Source: Acanthamoeba sp. SK_2022b (taxonomy: Eukaryota > Discosea > Longamoebia > Acanthamoebidae). From it: 30,614 nucleotides of DNA. How positions within the stretch are numbered: position 1 is the stretch's first letter; each line of letters begins with the position of its first letter. Positions 9,895-20,158 of this stretch are shown here, piece after piece. Position numbers and translations under genes: made by a program. The DNA lies in contig JANDJZ010000496.1 of the NCBI GenBank assembly GCA_027943245.1, positions 1 through 30,614 of the forward strand, written 5' to 3'. Under the pieces are notes generated by a model. The model was not told the DNA's origin. It saw only the letters and a list, made by a program, of their open reading frames with translations, and did no database searches.

Positions 9895-10728
9895 GTTGAT
9901 GTTGATTGATTTCGGTTGTAAGTTCTAATGATCTTGCGACGAGATGATGTCTGAGGACTAGCCTGCTCGATACGAAGTAGTCAGACTATGAGAACTCTAC
10001 AAAGCTTAAAAAGATGCAAAGATGACAAACGGTTGTCCCGAGTAGTGGCGACGGCTACAAAGTCGGCGCGCACCTGTGGCGAGTTGGCTGTGCGTGAAAC
10101 GTTGGTTGTGTGGCTGCGGATGGCCTCTGTAGCCGTTGGTGTGGGAAGGTGGGTAACGCGATGGTAGTTGAAGGTGTGCTGCGAAAGAAGAGGCGGGAGC
10201 AGCTGCTGGCCGCCTTTTTGCGTCCTGGTCATCGAGCAGGCACCAATCGCACCAACGTCGACACGAAAAAAAGCACCTCTTTTTAGGCGGCTCCCACGTC
10301 TTTCTCCGAACTTTCGCCTGCACTGCGCGTTATGACGGGTTTGGCGGAAGTATACCGGACAAAAACCGGCTTTCCGTAGCGTACAACGCGTCATCTCGCG
10401 CAGTGGGGTGTCGGTTGCTTCGTGCTTCTGCCTTGTTCTGTCTTTGCCTTCACGGAATATGCGCGAAACGGACCGTGTCGTGTCACATTCTGGATAACCG
10501 CGGGGAGGTGATCCCTGGACATCGGCCCCTATCTTCCCCGAGCTTGGTGTGGCTTCCTTTGGTTTGTCGTTGGCGCTGGTGGCAGACACGAGCGAACGTG
10601 TCGTTGATAGACTATTTTGCCTTGTTTGGTGTTGTTTTGTATTAATGGGCCTGGTGGGTCGAAGGTCCTTTACGGACTTGCCCACCAGGTGCTGCTGTTG
10701 TTGTGCTGCGTGGGTTGGGTTCTGTCGC
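9895..10728. other. Long intergenic region: aminotransferase promoter and BCS1 3' flank
   Basis: 834 nt without a gene I can support. It should hold the aminotransferase promoter (left) and the BCS1 3' UTR (right). A 234-codon open frame on the minus strand has no ATG at its start and looks random. A hairpin lies at 10650-10689. Confidence 0.55.
10650..10689. other. Hairpin in the BCS1 3' flank
   Basis: A perfect 9-bp inverted repeat (CCTGGTGGG at 10650-10658, CCCACCAGG at 10681-10689) encloses an inner 4-bp stem (GTCC 10665-10668, GGAC 10674-10677) with a TTTAC loop. It sits 40 nt past the BCS1 stop codon and may be an RNA element in the 3' UTR. Confidence 0.5.
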
Positions 10729-11761
10729 TCAGAGACCGGCCGAGAGAAGTTCGGCGTTGGAGACCGCGTTGTGGGGCTGCTCCTTGAACAGCATGAAGTG
10801 GCCCTGGAGCTGGGCCATACTCACCGGCTTACCGGCCGCCTCCACCCGCGCCACGAACTCGTCGGCCGACCGCTCCTGTCCCCCGTTGGCCAGTCAATAC
10901 CCCTCGTTCTCTCCTCTCTCTCTCTCTCTTGCACCACCGCACAAAGTGGCACGCGACAACCGCGAAAGCGCGTACGTGATCCGGATAGAAGCGAAGGAAC
11001 ATGCGTCGAACTTGATCAGCGCTTGCGTTGCCCATTTCGAGTTTGACGTCAACCCGCCCCGGTCCTGCATTCCAGAGGCGTGCCGAGGCAGCGCAGAGTC
11101 AGTGACGTGATGCGTTCACCACACGCCACCGTTCGCTCATGTCTCGCGCATATAAAGAGAGAGAAAAGGAGAGGCGGGGTAGCATGAGTACGGATGAGGG
11201 CCGGGTCTAATCGGTCGATGTGGTTGGTGGTCATGAACAAGAGACGCTCCTCAGACGACGCCACACCATCCAGCACGTTGAGGAGACCGCTAAAGGTCAC
11301 GCAGCTCTGGTACTCCCTCGTGGGTTGCTCTCTAGAATGGTTGGGGGGGGGAGTTGGTTGTCGTCGCTCCTTTGATGTTCTCAAAGAGAAACAGAGGAGG
11401 AGGAGGAAGAAGAAGATGGAGGGCTTACCTACGAATGGCCGCCGCGTCGACGTCCTCGAGCACCGTGATACTTCGCGTGGGCACGATGCTCATCATGTAG
11501 GCCAGCTTGTCGTCCGTCATGCCTCTCTCGCTCAGGTTGAGCATGCATATGTTGTACCGCAGCTCACCGGCCAGAGCAGTGATGAAACTCGATTTCCTGC
11601 ACTCCAATGGGCGCCAACAACAGAGAGAGAGAGAGAGAGAGAGCAGGGGCACCGCGTCAGCCACGAGCGGTCTCTCGGCCAAGAAGGGCCGAAAGAGGTG
11701 GAGTACCCCGATCCCGGTGGCCCGTAAAGCAGATAGCCTCTACGGTAGGGGATTCCTGCAC

Positions 11762-11795
<34 letters not shown>

Positions 11796-12653
11796 AGGGG
11801 ATGAGTTAAGCTGCTGCCAATCAGGACGAGGGCCGAGTGAGAAACAGAGGAGCAGACCTCGATCCCGATACCAGCTCTGGTTGGCGAGGAACTCTTTGAC
11901 GTCGCCCGCGAGGCGCTCGGCCTGGTCGCCGTCGAGGATGACCGAGGACAGCGGCCGTCGGGCGCGCGGCTGGCCGAACTCCTTCCATTCGAAGCCGTTG
12001 GCCGTGTAGATGAGGGTCTTGCCCTCCTCCTTGGCCAGCGCCATGTCGCGCGCCTCCTGCAGGATGTCGAGGAAGAGCTCTCGATTGCGTCCATAGGTGG
12101 TGAACGTCACGGTCTCCCATGGCGTCCCGCTCGTCAAGTCCACCATCGCCTTCTCCCTTGCTCGCTCCACCACCATCCAATACCCCTGAACTCACAACAG
12201 AATTCACAAAAGTAGAATATATAAGTAATTTTATTAATAATAAAAATAAAAATAAAAAAACAATTCTGCCACCTATCGTGACGGAATTCAGCAAGAATTT
12301 GATCACTGCACCTTGTGCTTGATGAAATGGCGGCCAGTGGAGGGAATGAGGTTGTACGACGTCTTGATGCTGCCCGTCGGATCTTTCTGGTAGAAAGTTT
12401 CTACACTGAGGTGCTGCGTTTGCCGCGCGGCCCTCGCTGTAATCCAGTTGAGCACCCACGAGTAGGAGGGGTCCTTGGAGGGAATCTCCATCTTGACCAT
12501 GAAATTACGCTGGAAGTAAGCCATCCCATACTTCCACCCACCACGGAGCAGGGTGGCTCCGCCTCCGAGCACAAACAAACCCGCTCCCGCGCTGAAGTAG
12601 GGATTCGTCGTGTCCAGCAGGCCGCCCAAAGGGGAAGGCGGTCCGCTGTTCAT
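10729..12653 (-). CDS. BCS1: Mitochondrial chaperone BCS1 (AAA ATPase)
   Basis: Inner-membrane AAA ATPase that moves the folded Rieske iron-sulphur protein across the membrane during complex III assembly. Exons: complement(12653..12312, 12185..11858, 11755..11707, 11596..11429, 11331..11192, 11064..10976, 10875..10729), 1263 nt, 420 aa, the usual family length. It shows the single N-terminal membrane segment (about 18-45, [20 protein letters not shown]), the BCS1-specific domain ([27 protein letters not shown]), a Walker A motif split by an intron ([11 protein letters not shown] then KSSF), the Walker B motif [28 protein letters not shown] with the arginine-finger region, and the C-terminal helix [17 protein letters not shown]. 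No cleavable presequence is seen, as known for BCS1. Introns carry (GT)n and (TC)n microsatellites. Confidence 0.96.
11622..11643. repeat. (GA)n microsatellite in BCS1 intron
   Basis: Eleven AG units in intron 11597-11706. They read as a (TC)n polypyrimidine tract in the transcript, 23 nt before the 3' splice site, so the repeat may act as the pyrimidine tract. Confidence 0.9.
11764..11792. repeat. (CA)n microsatellite in BCS1 intron
   Basis: About 14 CA units in intron 11756-11857, (GT)n in the transcript, ending 6 nt before the GTGCAG acceptor. Confidence 0.9.
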
Positions 12654-12762
12654 CTTGCCAAGAAATCAATAAACTCGTTTTCTCTTTGTTTTGTTCGTTT
12701 TTTATTCTACCGTTGGGGAGGCTTTCGTGGGAGCAAGAGAACACGATGCACGCAGATGTAGT

Positions 12763-13957
12763 CTACTCGGCCATGGGTGCGGATGCAGCACCAGGAGGCT
12801 TGATGAGACCTCGAATGCTGAGATCGTAGGTGACCTCTTCGATCTTCTTCAAGTCGTACTTGATCGAGTCGTACCTGGTTAGGGGGGCAGCAACAGAAAG
12901 CGTCAGCGTGATGGTGCACACATTTGACGTTGGATGCGTTGAAGTTGGGGAGATGTATGTACTTCTTCCTGAGAAAGTCATTCTTGAGGTTGAGCAGCTG
13001 GAAGCCCGCGTAGAGCTCGTTCACAAAATTGCCAATCCTGGTGACCATTTCATAGTCACCGGCCGTCGCTCTGTTGACGCACAAGCGCGACTGCGCAGCG
13101 GCAACAGGAGACGTTGGTCATTAGCCAGACAGATTAGGGCAGAGCGAACCGAGCCGGCGTGTCACGCATGAATACCAGCTCGTTCGGAATGGTGGCCAGG
13201 CCGTAGAGGTAGTCGGCGATCTCGATGGCGAACGAGGACTGCGCTCCCTCCGCCTGGGTCTCGCCTGGCACTGTACGGACAGAGAAAGCAATGGACGATC
13301 GCATCAAGGAAGAACGCATGACGAAGGACAGCAAAGCAAAAAGGCAAGCGGCAAGTAGGGGAGGGGGGTGCAGGTACGGCCAAGCATTTCTTCGACCTCC
13401 TTGAGGGAGATGAGCCGGTTGTCGTCGAGGAACTGCACCAACCCGACCAGGAACACGATCGTCGACAGCGAGTTCTTCCAGAACTCACGATACCTACCAC
13501 CACGACGCGGCAGTGAACAAGCAGGAGGATGGGCACCACGTAGAGTTGAGTAACGCAGGGAGAGGGGCACTGTGTGGGTGTGCGTACTGGTAGTAATGCT
13601 TGTTCTTCTGCGCTACCTCTTTGAGTTCAGCAAAGTTGGCCTTCAGCCCCGGCAAGAAGGCCCTCGCCCTCGCGCACACCGCCGCCGCTGCGGCACGAGA
13701 GGCGTGAGTGCTTGCTTGGCATAAAGTTACTACTGGAGCTGAAAGTCAGCGCGAGTACAATCTGTGCGGCCAGAGTGGATCTGACCAAGAATGGTCTTCA
13801 TTTCGCGACACTTGGCATCGATTTCTTTGGTGACCTTGCGGATGGCATCTTTGAGCTCGCCCTCTTGGGCCAAAGCATCATTATAGCCTGTAAACATGCT
13901 CACCACAGCCTCCAACTTCTTGTACTCGGCATCGCCTCCTGCTCCTTCGATCTCCAT
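12763..13957 (-). CDS. TSN: Translin
   Basis: Nucleic-acid-binding subunit of the translin/TRAX complex (C3PO), an octameric RNA-handling complex. Exons: complement(13957..13759, 13687..13588, 13493..13378, 13270..13176, 13090..12963, 12874..12763), 750 nt, 249 aa (human translin 228), in frame. Recognisable blocks are the N-terminal helix pair (LKDAIRKVTKEIDAKCREMK), YYQYREFWKNSLSTIVFLVG, EIADYLYGLATIPNEL, the signature VNRATAGDYEMV, FVNELYAGFQLLNLKNDFLRKKYD and YDLSIRG near the C-terminus. The order and spacing match translin, not TRAX: the blocks follow human translin closely and the metal-binding Glu pattern of TRAX is not evident. The gene ends only 109 bp upstream of the BCS1 start codon on the same strand, so the BCS1 promoter must overlap the translin 3' flank. 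Confidence 0.95.
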
Positions 13958-14220
13958 CGTATTTCTAGTTTCTCTGTGTGTGTGCAGGCAAAGAAAATAG
14001 AGGAATGCTTGGTGTACTCAGTTTACCACCTGGCTTGGTATCGATGTGTATGACGACCCTAACATCTCCCACACTTGGCCCATGCTTAGGTTCACTGTAT
14101 GCCCGTAACTGTGCATAGTTTCAATGTGACCTTCAAGCGAAAAAGCAGCTGTACAGCTTAGGGTGGTTTTGTTGCACACCGATGCCGAGTTATAGCCTAG
14201 GCCTAGTAAGTGCATGGTTC
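13958..14220. other. Short intergenic region between translin and the RhoGEF gene
   Basis: No gene seen. It should contain the translin promoter and the 3' UTR of the RhoGEF gene, both on the minus strand. Confidence 0.5.
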
Positions 14221-16845
14221 TTACACAGAGGGGCTGGTCACAGTCCCATTTTTGTTGCAGTCTTCGGTACTGCTGTCGCTACTACTGTCGTCCTCGCTCC
14301 CGTCGGTTGTCGTCTTGGTTTCTTCTACTGGGTTCTCAAGTGGCCTCCTCAGGGTCATCGTCGCTCTGGGGGGCGTGAAAGAAGACACGTACATACACGG
14401 CATAAGCTCACTGACGCTGCACACGAGGACCGCGCCTTTGCCTTTGGAGGTGCGTGCGTACTTGAGGCGACTGGAGCCAATGCCATCGGCGAGGATGGGC
14501 ACGGAATTGGAGTCGAGGGTCTTCTTAAACCATGTGCCTGTGCTCGTCCGCTGGGCCCGCTTCCTCCGCAGCTCGCTGAGGGTGGCGTCGTCCCACTCTT
14601 CCTCCTCCGCCTCCACGGGTGCGGCCTTGGTTTCATCGTCGCCGGTCGCCGTCGTGGTCGTCGTCGTCGCGCTTGGGACTGGCGGGGAAATTACACCGGG
14701 CTTCTTCTTGCCGCCGGCGCTGTTGGCCCGTTTTCGTAGGTACTTGCGGCTGCCCTTCTGGGACGCCTCCTCCTCCTCCTTGTCCTTGGACGCGTCGTTC
14801 GCCGTTGAGCTCTGCTGGAGTTCGCTTGCGGGCGGCTTGGTCTTCTTGCGGAAAAGAGTGTTCATAGAGAACGAGTGACGCCGCAGGCCGATGCCTTTGG
14901 AGGCCTGGGACTTTCGCTCCACGCCGGGCGTCTTGCTGCCCCCCACGACGCGTGGCGCGGTCGTCTCCTTCTTATCCTCGCCCTCCTCCTTGCTCGCCCC
15001 CACCGCCTCCTCCCCGCTCAAGGTCATCCCCGCCGGTGTCTCCTTGGCATCTCCTTCCTCGCCTATATCTGCGCTGCTCGATGGCTGCTCTCCCCCCTCT
15101 GCGCCCTCTGCTCCAGCGGTGGCCTCGGCTTTCTCGACGTGCACCGTCGATGGCTGGAGCTCGGCGGACGCTTGAATCGGTGACGTCGGACGAGTTGGAG
15201 AACCGGACACAGCTAGCGCCACTTCGAGTGAACCTGCCGCCGACAACGGAGGCGACGACACCGGCGATGTGGAGAGAGCGCCAGCATCTGACAAGGGCCC
15301 AGCCGAGGAGGGAGATGGGGACGGCGACTCTCCCACCGGCTGACTGGTGGACGACGATGACGACAATGGCGAAGGCACGTTGCCAGTGGTCGTGCCGCGC
15401 GTGGACTTGGTGCCAGCCAAGTCCGCCAGAGCCTTCTCGAGCACGCTCATCCACTCGACCTTCTCCCTGATTTACATACCAGGTGTCATGCGTGCATGCC
15501 CATGTTGTGAGGTCGTCGAGAAATCGATGGGGAGGGCTAGCAGCACAGGGATGTATTACCTGTCCGTGGGCACGGCAAAGAGCCAGGCACGGTCGTCGGT
15601 GAACAGCTGGAAGCAGTATGAGAACGTCTCCGTGCCTGCCGTACAGATGGACGTGGACCAATAGAACAGTGAGCGAATGACTGGCAAGTGTCCGGAATAC
15701 AGAGGCCAGTTATACCGATGATGGCTTCGGGCGCGTTGGCTACGGTGCAGTCGGCGGAGAGGGTGATCTGCATTTCGTATTCGTAGGTCTCCACCGCCTT
15801 CTGTTGGCCGTCCTCGTTTTTCATGAGCTTCTTCTTAGCCTTCTTGGCCATGAAGTTGAAGCTCATGAGCGATGTGAGGCCAGTCTTCTTGGCCAGCACA
15901 ATCATGTCGTTGAACAGGAACGCATAGTGGTCCGTCTTCTTGTAGGCGCTGATCTGTGCGTTGCCTGTAGAGCATGCCCCACACCACAGATTGCAACTGT
16001 GAGAGCCATATACGACGCAGGAGTCGTGGCGCCGATCGTTCTATGAGCGTACGCACCGGTACGCTCGCTGCCTGAGGAAGCGAGACTCTTCTTGCGCATG
16101 GTGTTGGACATCTTCTGTATCTTGCCCTTGGAGTTGGGGGCGAGCTGGATCTCGGCCATCATCCCCTCGAACACGTACATGCGGCCCGGTATCACGATAT
16201 TCTAAGTGTGCAGGGGGGTGGCAATGAGAAAGGCACGGCTGAATTCAGGAGATAAGTCGAGTCATACCTCGAACTTGCCTATGAGTTTGTCCTGTATGGC
16301 GATAACCTCGTAGATGTTTTCGGCTTCCTTCTTCTGGATGTTGATGTATACTGCCAGCTCCTGCATTTTCGTGCGTGCATTGGAGAGCGCCGGGTAATCT
16401 GGATGCGAGGGGTGCGTGTGCTTGACCAAATCCTGATCAACCAACAGGAAACTCTGTCAGCCAGAGTGGCTCGTGCACGAGGCCTCGCTCGTGCCTCGTA
16501 CCGCGAGCAGCATGACGTAGCGAGGGATTCGTTGCACGGGCATGATGAGGAAGGCGTTGAGGTCAAGGCCCTTGCACTGTTTTCTGTTTTGCGAATACTG
16601 CACACGTTGAAGCACACACGCTCGCGCGATGAGTGGCCCCACTCATTCGGGGGAGGGGGCGGAGAGAATGATGAGGGGAACCATAAGGAAGGCGCTGAAG
16701 TCCTCTGATGTGCGCTTCAGGCGGGCGACGATGGTGATGGCCTTGTTGAAGTGGTTGACATACTGGGTATAGACCTTAAGGAACATTGACTAGTCGATTC
16801 CACCGCGCCAGTAGGATACGTGAGTTCTCGGCAGGTCATTGCCAT

Positions 16846-16932
<87 letters not shown>

Positions 16933-18368
16933 TACCATTTTGGCGAAGATGTCGCCCAGACAGATGTCGTAGTGCCAATGCTTCATCCGCTCTACCAGCT
17001 CATCGAACAGTTTGGCGTTGTAGCCCAGGATGACCTCAATCTCGGAGAAGATGCCCTTGATGTCGCTGTGGGTGACGATCTGCTTGTTGGTCGGGTCCCG
17101 CAGGGGATTCATGAACACCTCCACCACAGCGCGCAGGCTTTGAACGTAGGTCTGCTCTGTCGAAAGAATCTCCTCAGCGATCTTGTTGCGCCGCCCTGGT
17201 CATGCGATGTCCTCACGTAAGTCCTACAATGTGTTCACAGGAGCGTGCGTGTTGTTTGTTGTGTGCTTGCGTATGCGTACAGAACATCTTGTAGAAGCGC
17301 TTCCAGGAGGCAAGGGAGTAGTTCTGGGCTCGGGTGCCGCGAAAGAAGGTGCGCCATACGTAGTTGGAGTCGGCCGCCCGCTGCCACGCCTTTTGGACGA
17401 GGCTGAGCACGGCCAGCTCGGGCGGGCGGAAGTAGACCAAGATTCGCTCGAGCACGCGCCGAGGAAGCCGCAGGTAATCGCCGGGGACGAACACAAAGTC
17501 GAGGGGATTCTCCTCCTCCAGGTCCTCCTCGCCCTCCTCGTTCACCACGTCCTCGTCGGCTGGCGTGGCCATCGCCTCGGCGGGGGTGTCGCCCGATTCC
17601 TCGCGCGTCTGGCGGTCGATGAGGGCGCGCACGCGGCCTTGCAGCTCCTGCTCGTGTCTGACGTTCGCGCTCTTTCTCCTTCTCGAGTCGTCTCTGCTCG
17701 CGCGCCTCGCGACGCCGCCGCTGGTCTTCAGTCTCGATGGTGGGCGGCGACTTCTTGCTGTGGTGTGCTCGCCTCTTGTTGCCGTCGTCGCCATCGTCTC
17801 CATCACTCTCGCTCATGCTCGACGACGAGTCATCGTCGGAAGAGGCAGAAGTGGAAGTGGCCGTCGAAGAGTCCTCCGGCGAATCTACGCCGCTGTCCCT
17901 CTCCACTCCCCCGCTCTTGCCGCTGGCCGCCGGCGCCGGTGCCGGCGCCGGCTGCTGTTCGTGACCAAAGCGCTTGGCGAGGATGTCACGGCCGACGGCG
18001 CTCGTACCGTTCGATTGCGGACCATCCCGCCTGACAATGAAACTGCCTCTCTTGGAGGGGGCCGAGAATACAAGCGTCACGGATTGCTTTACGACGCGCT
18101 TCGGCGAGCCCCGCTTCTTCTTATTCTTCGCCGTCTTTTTCTTCTTGCTCGTCGCATCGTCGTCATCGCTCGACTCTTCAGTGCTGCTGTCCTCGTCCTC
18201 GGAAGAATCGCTCGAGTTAGAAGAGCTTTCGGATTCGTCGTCGCTATCGCTGCTGTTGGCTGCTTTGTGTCTTTTCTTCTTCTCCTTCCCGCCTTTGCCA
18301 GAAACATCGCTGCTTTGCTCCACGTCCTTGCTGGGCTCCAGGGTCCACTCGTCATCTGGCCCATCCAT
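14221..18368 (-). CDS. F-box plus DH-PH (Rho guanine nucleotide exchange factor) protein; frame disruption in exon 1
   Basis: Predicted activator of Rho-family GTPases carrying an SCF-adaptor motif. Exons: complement(18368..17281, 17195..16936, 16789..16682, 16597..16502, 16432..16268, 16201..16057, 15964..15716, 15635..15560, 15466..14221), about 1143 aa. Order: Ser/Asp/Lys-rich N-terminus with PAPAPAPA; charged coiled coil (RRRREAREQRRLEKEKERE); F-box (about 298-350, LPRRVLERILVYF ... YVWRTFF); DH domain (about 365-570) with EEILSTEQTYVQSLR and the signature GLDLNAFLIMPVQRIPRYVMLL; PH domain (about 573-730) ending in a helix with VEWMSVLEKALADL; then a long Ser/Pro/Glu-rich tail. Near 17665-17692 the frame shifts by one base between the two coiled-coil halves. 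An optional intron near 14366-14424 would swap the last residues for SDDDPEEAT and end the protein at 14336. F-box with DH resembles animal ECT2L in domain content. Confidence 0.9.
16847..16931. repeat. (GT)n microsatellite in RhoGEF intron
   Basis: About 42 uninterrupted GT units, the longest pure dinucleotide run in the window. It lies in intron 16790-16935 and reads (AC)n in the transcript, beginning 4 nt after the GTACC donor. Confidence 0.97.
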
Positions 18369-18738
18369 AATGATCGTTTTGATTTTGTCACTCTCCTCTC
18401 GATAAATAGGATCTCCTCCAGGTTAGGGACCGCTGCCGGTTGGCGCAGAAGAGAAGGGGTTCCGAAAGGGGACGCGTGTGTCGGGTCTCCCGGAAGAATG
18501 GCGTTAAGTGTGTCGTAACTTCACTGTCCAAGGATAAGATGGCGGCACCCTTTGCCGGGCGACCGAGTCTTGGTATCGTGGGGTGTTGGCCCTTCCTTTT
18601 TAGCAGCCCGCAAAGAGGCACCCGTCGACAACAAATGGTTGAAAAATCAAAATTTCTGGCGGACACACGAAACACGAAACATCATCTCTTGGGCAGGATG
18701 CAGAATAAATAAGAGCAAGAAGAGGGGGGGGGGGAAGA
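18369..18738. other. Intergenic region between RhoGEF and AKTIP genes
   Basis: 370 nt without a supportable gene. The left part should be the RhoGEF promoter/5' UTR and the right part the AKTIP 3' UTR. A G-tract lies at about 18724-18734. Confidence 0.5.
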
Positions 18739-20129
18739 TCAATATCTAATATTGATGATCTTGGACATGCCCTTCGATACCCACGAAATGATGCCCTCGT
18801 TCTCGTCCTCCTTCTAAAGAACTTGGTCAGCACACAGATACACACATGCGCGCACACACAGGCCTGTGTGTGGTGGCCCTCCAAATGCAGCCTTGTGTTG
18901 GAGAGACAGCGCGAGTGCGGCGAGGGGTGGCAGTTGTTACCTCGAGAATGTAGTTGCGGAGGTTTTCAAAGTGTTGATTCCACTCCGAGAAGCGAAGGCT
19001 GCTGTCCTGTTGGTTTATGTACACGCCCTTCACCGAATCTTCCACACACGACGCCACGCTCTGCTTGAATTGCGAGGCGTCCGCCGCCAGGAACCTGTGC
19101 GCACACGCGCGACGACGATTCAGGTTACCGGCTTGCTTCAGCCGTAAAGGGAGGGGCGTCGCGTACTGCGCTGCAGCGTCCGCATTGAGCGGGTTGTTGT
19201 CGGCCTCTATGTGGTAGAAGAGCTTCTTCACGTGGGCCAGCACACACCATATCTGGTCCCGGTAGGCCACCCACCGAGGGAACGCTCGCGTGAGGTCCAC
19301 CTCGCCTGATTCATCGTTCAACCCCCCCCCCCACAACGCCGCGTTAGCTGGGCAGAGCTCATCAACGAGCGAGCGAGCGGGTGGAGGTTTGGGGGGGGGG
19401 GTAGCACACCCTGCGTCGAGACGAGAGGGTGAAAGACAGGAGTGACGAATCTGAGCGTGGGTGCTGCGTCGGGGTAGGCTTCGGGAATGCTCAGCACAAA
19501 TTTGAAGGTGCCTGTGACGAACAACGTTGGAAACTATCACCTCACCTGCCTCCATCGTCATGTTACACATGCGTGCGTTGTGGACGCACCTTTCCTGTAG
19601 AGGCCCTGGCGTATGAATATGACTCCGTGCCACTCTGCCAGCACCCCCCACCGTGAGCCGTATGGCACCTCTCGACGCCTGCTGGCAGGTGATGATGGTG
19701 GGAGGTCGTACCAAAGAGGCTATCGAAAGAGGGCAGCACAAACACCCCGCTCGGCACATGCTGTGGCAGTTGCTTACTGCACAACAACCAACAACGAGTT
19801 GTCAACGTCAATCTTTTTTTTCATAAAACAGGAGAAAAAAGATAAACCAAACAAAAACAAACAATCATAAAACAAGAGAAAAAAGATAAAACAAACAAAA
19901 TGCATGTTTGGTCCGCGAAGAGGTGAGGTGCGTACTATTCAATGAGCACCGTGTATTCTCGTAGGTAGGGGGCGTATTTTTCCTCTACAAAGTTGTTAAT
20001 CGTAAGCTGGCCCTTATCAGCGCCGGCCAACGGCGGGGCGGTCGTGCTCGCTGCTGCCTCAAGTTTGGTTCCCTCAGCTGCCGCGGTGAGTTGGGTGTCA
20101 TCCCGCACCTCCATGTCTGCCCCAAGCAT
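18739..20129 (-). CDS. AKTIP: FTS/AKTIP-type inactive ubiquitin-conjugating enzyme variant
   Basis: UEV-fold protein; its animal and fungal relatives form the FTS-Hook-FHIP complex that links cargo to dynein. Exons: complement(20129..19936, 19776..19712, 19634..19590, 19511..19410, 19305..19167, 19094..18941, 18813..18739), 774 nt, 257 aa. Family blocks: YLREYTVLIEYKQLP, GVFVLPSFDSLFEWHGVIFI, RQGLYRKGTFKFVLSIPEAY, FVTPVFHPLVS, GEVDLTRAFPRW, QIWCVLAHVKKLFYHIE, NPLNADAAAQ and a C-terminal ISWV. Where active E2 enzymes carry the thioester Cys after the HP(N/L) motif, this protein has the GEVDL stretch, so it should be catalytically dead like AKTIP. Start: two in-frame ATGs (20129, 20114), and upstream sequence is already the divergent Nudix gene. 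Without a Hook or FHIP homologue in view the complex role is inferred from the family. Confidence 0.93.
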
Positions 20130-20158
20130 CAGAACAAGATCTACAAACGCAAAGGAAA
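20130..20158. promoter_or_regulatory. Very short bidirectional promoter region AKTIP/NUDT19
   Basis: Only 29 bp separate the divergent start codons (44 bp if AKTIP starts at 20114). Promoter elements and both 5' UTRs must therefore overlap the opposite gene's coding or leader sequence. No TATA box is visible. Confidence 0.6.

Noticed and set aside
9981..10685. 234-codon open frame on the minus strand upstream of the aminotransferase
   Set aside because: It opens with GTG, not ATG, shows no family motif, biased codon pattern or splice context, and occupies the expected promoter region.
10403..11110. Overlapping plus-strand frames across the BCS1 3' end
   Set aside because: They are antisense to well-supported BCS1 exons 6-7 and lack motifs.
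17666..17695. 15- or 25-nt micro-intron explaining the RhoGEF frame shift
   Set aside because: The 15-nt version gives the wrong frame; the 25-nt version restores frame but is far shorter than any other intron here (minimum 37-48 nt). An indel is simpler.
17565..18518. 317-codon plus-strand frame opposite the RhoGEF first exon
   Set aside because: It is the antisense shadow of a Ser/Asp/Lys-rich low-complexity coding exon, rich in Arg/Leu/Val as expected for such shadows.
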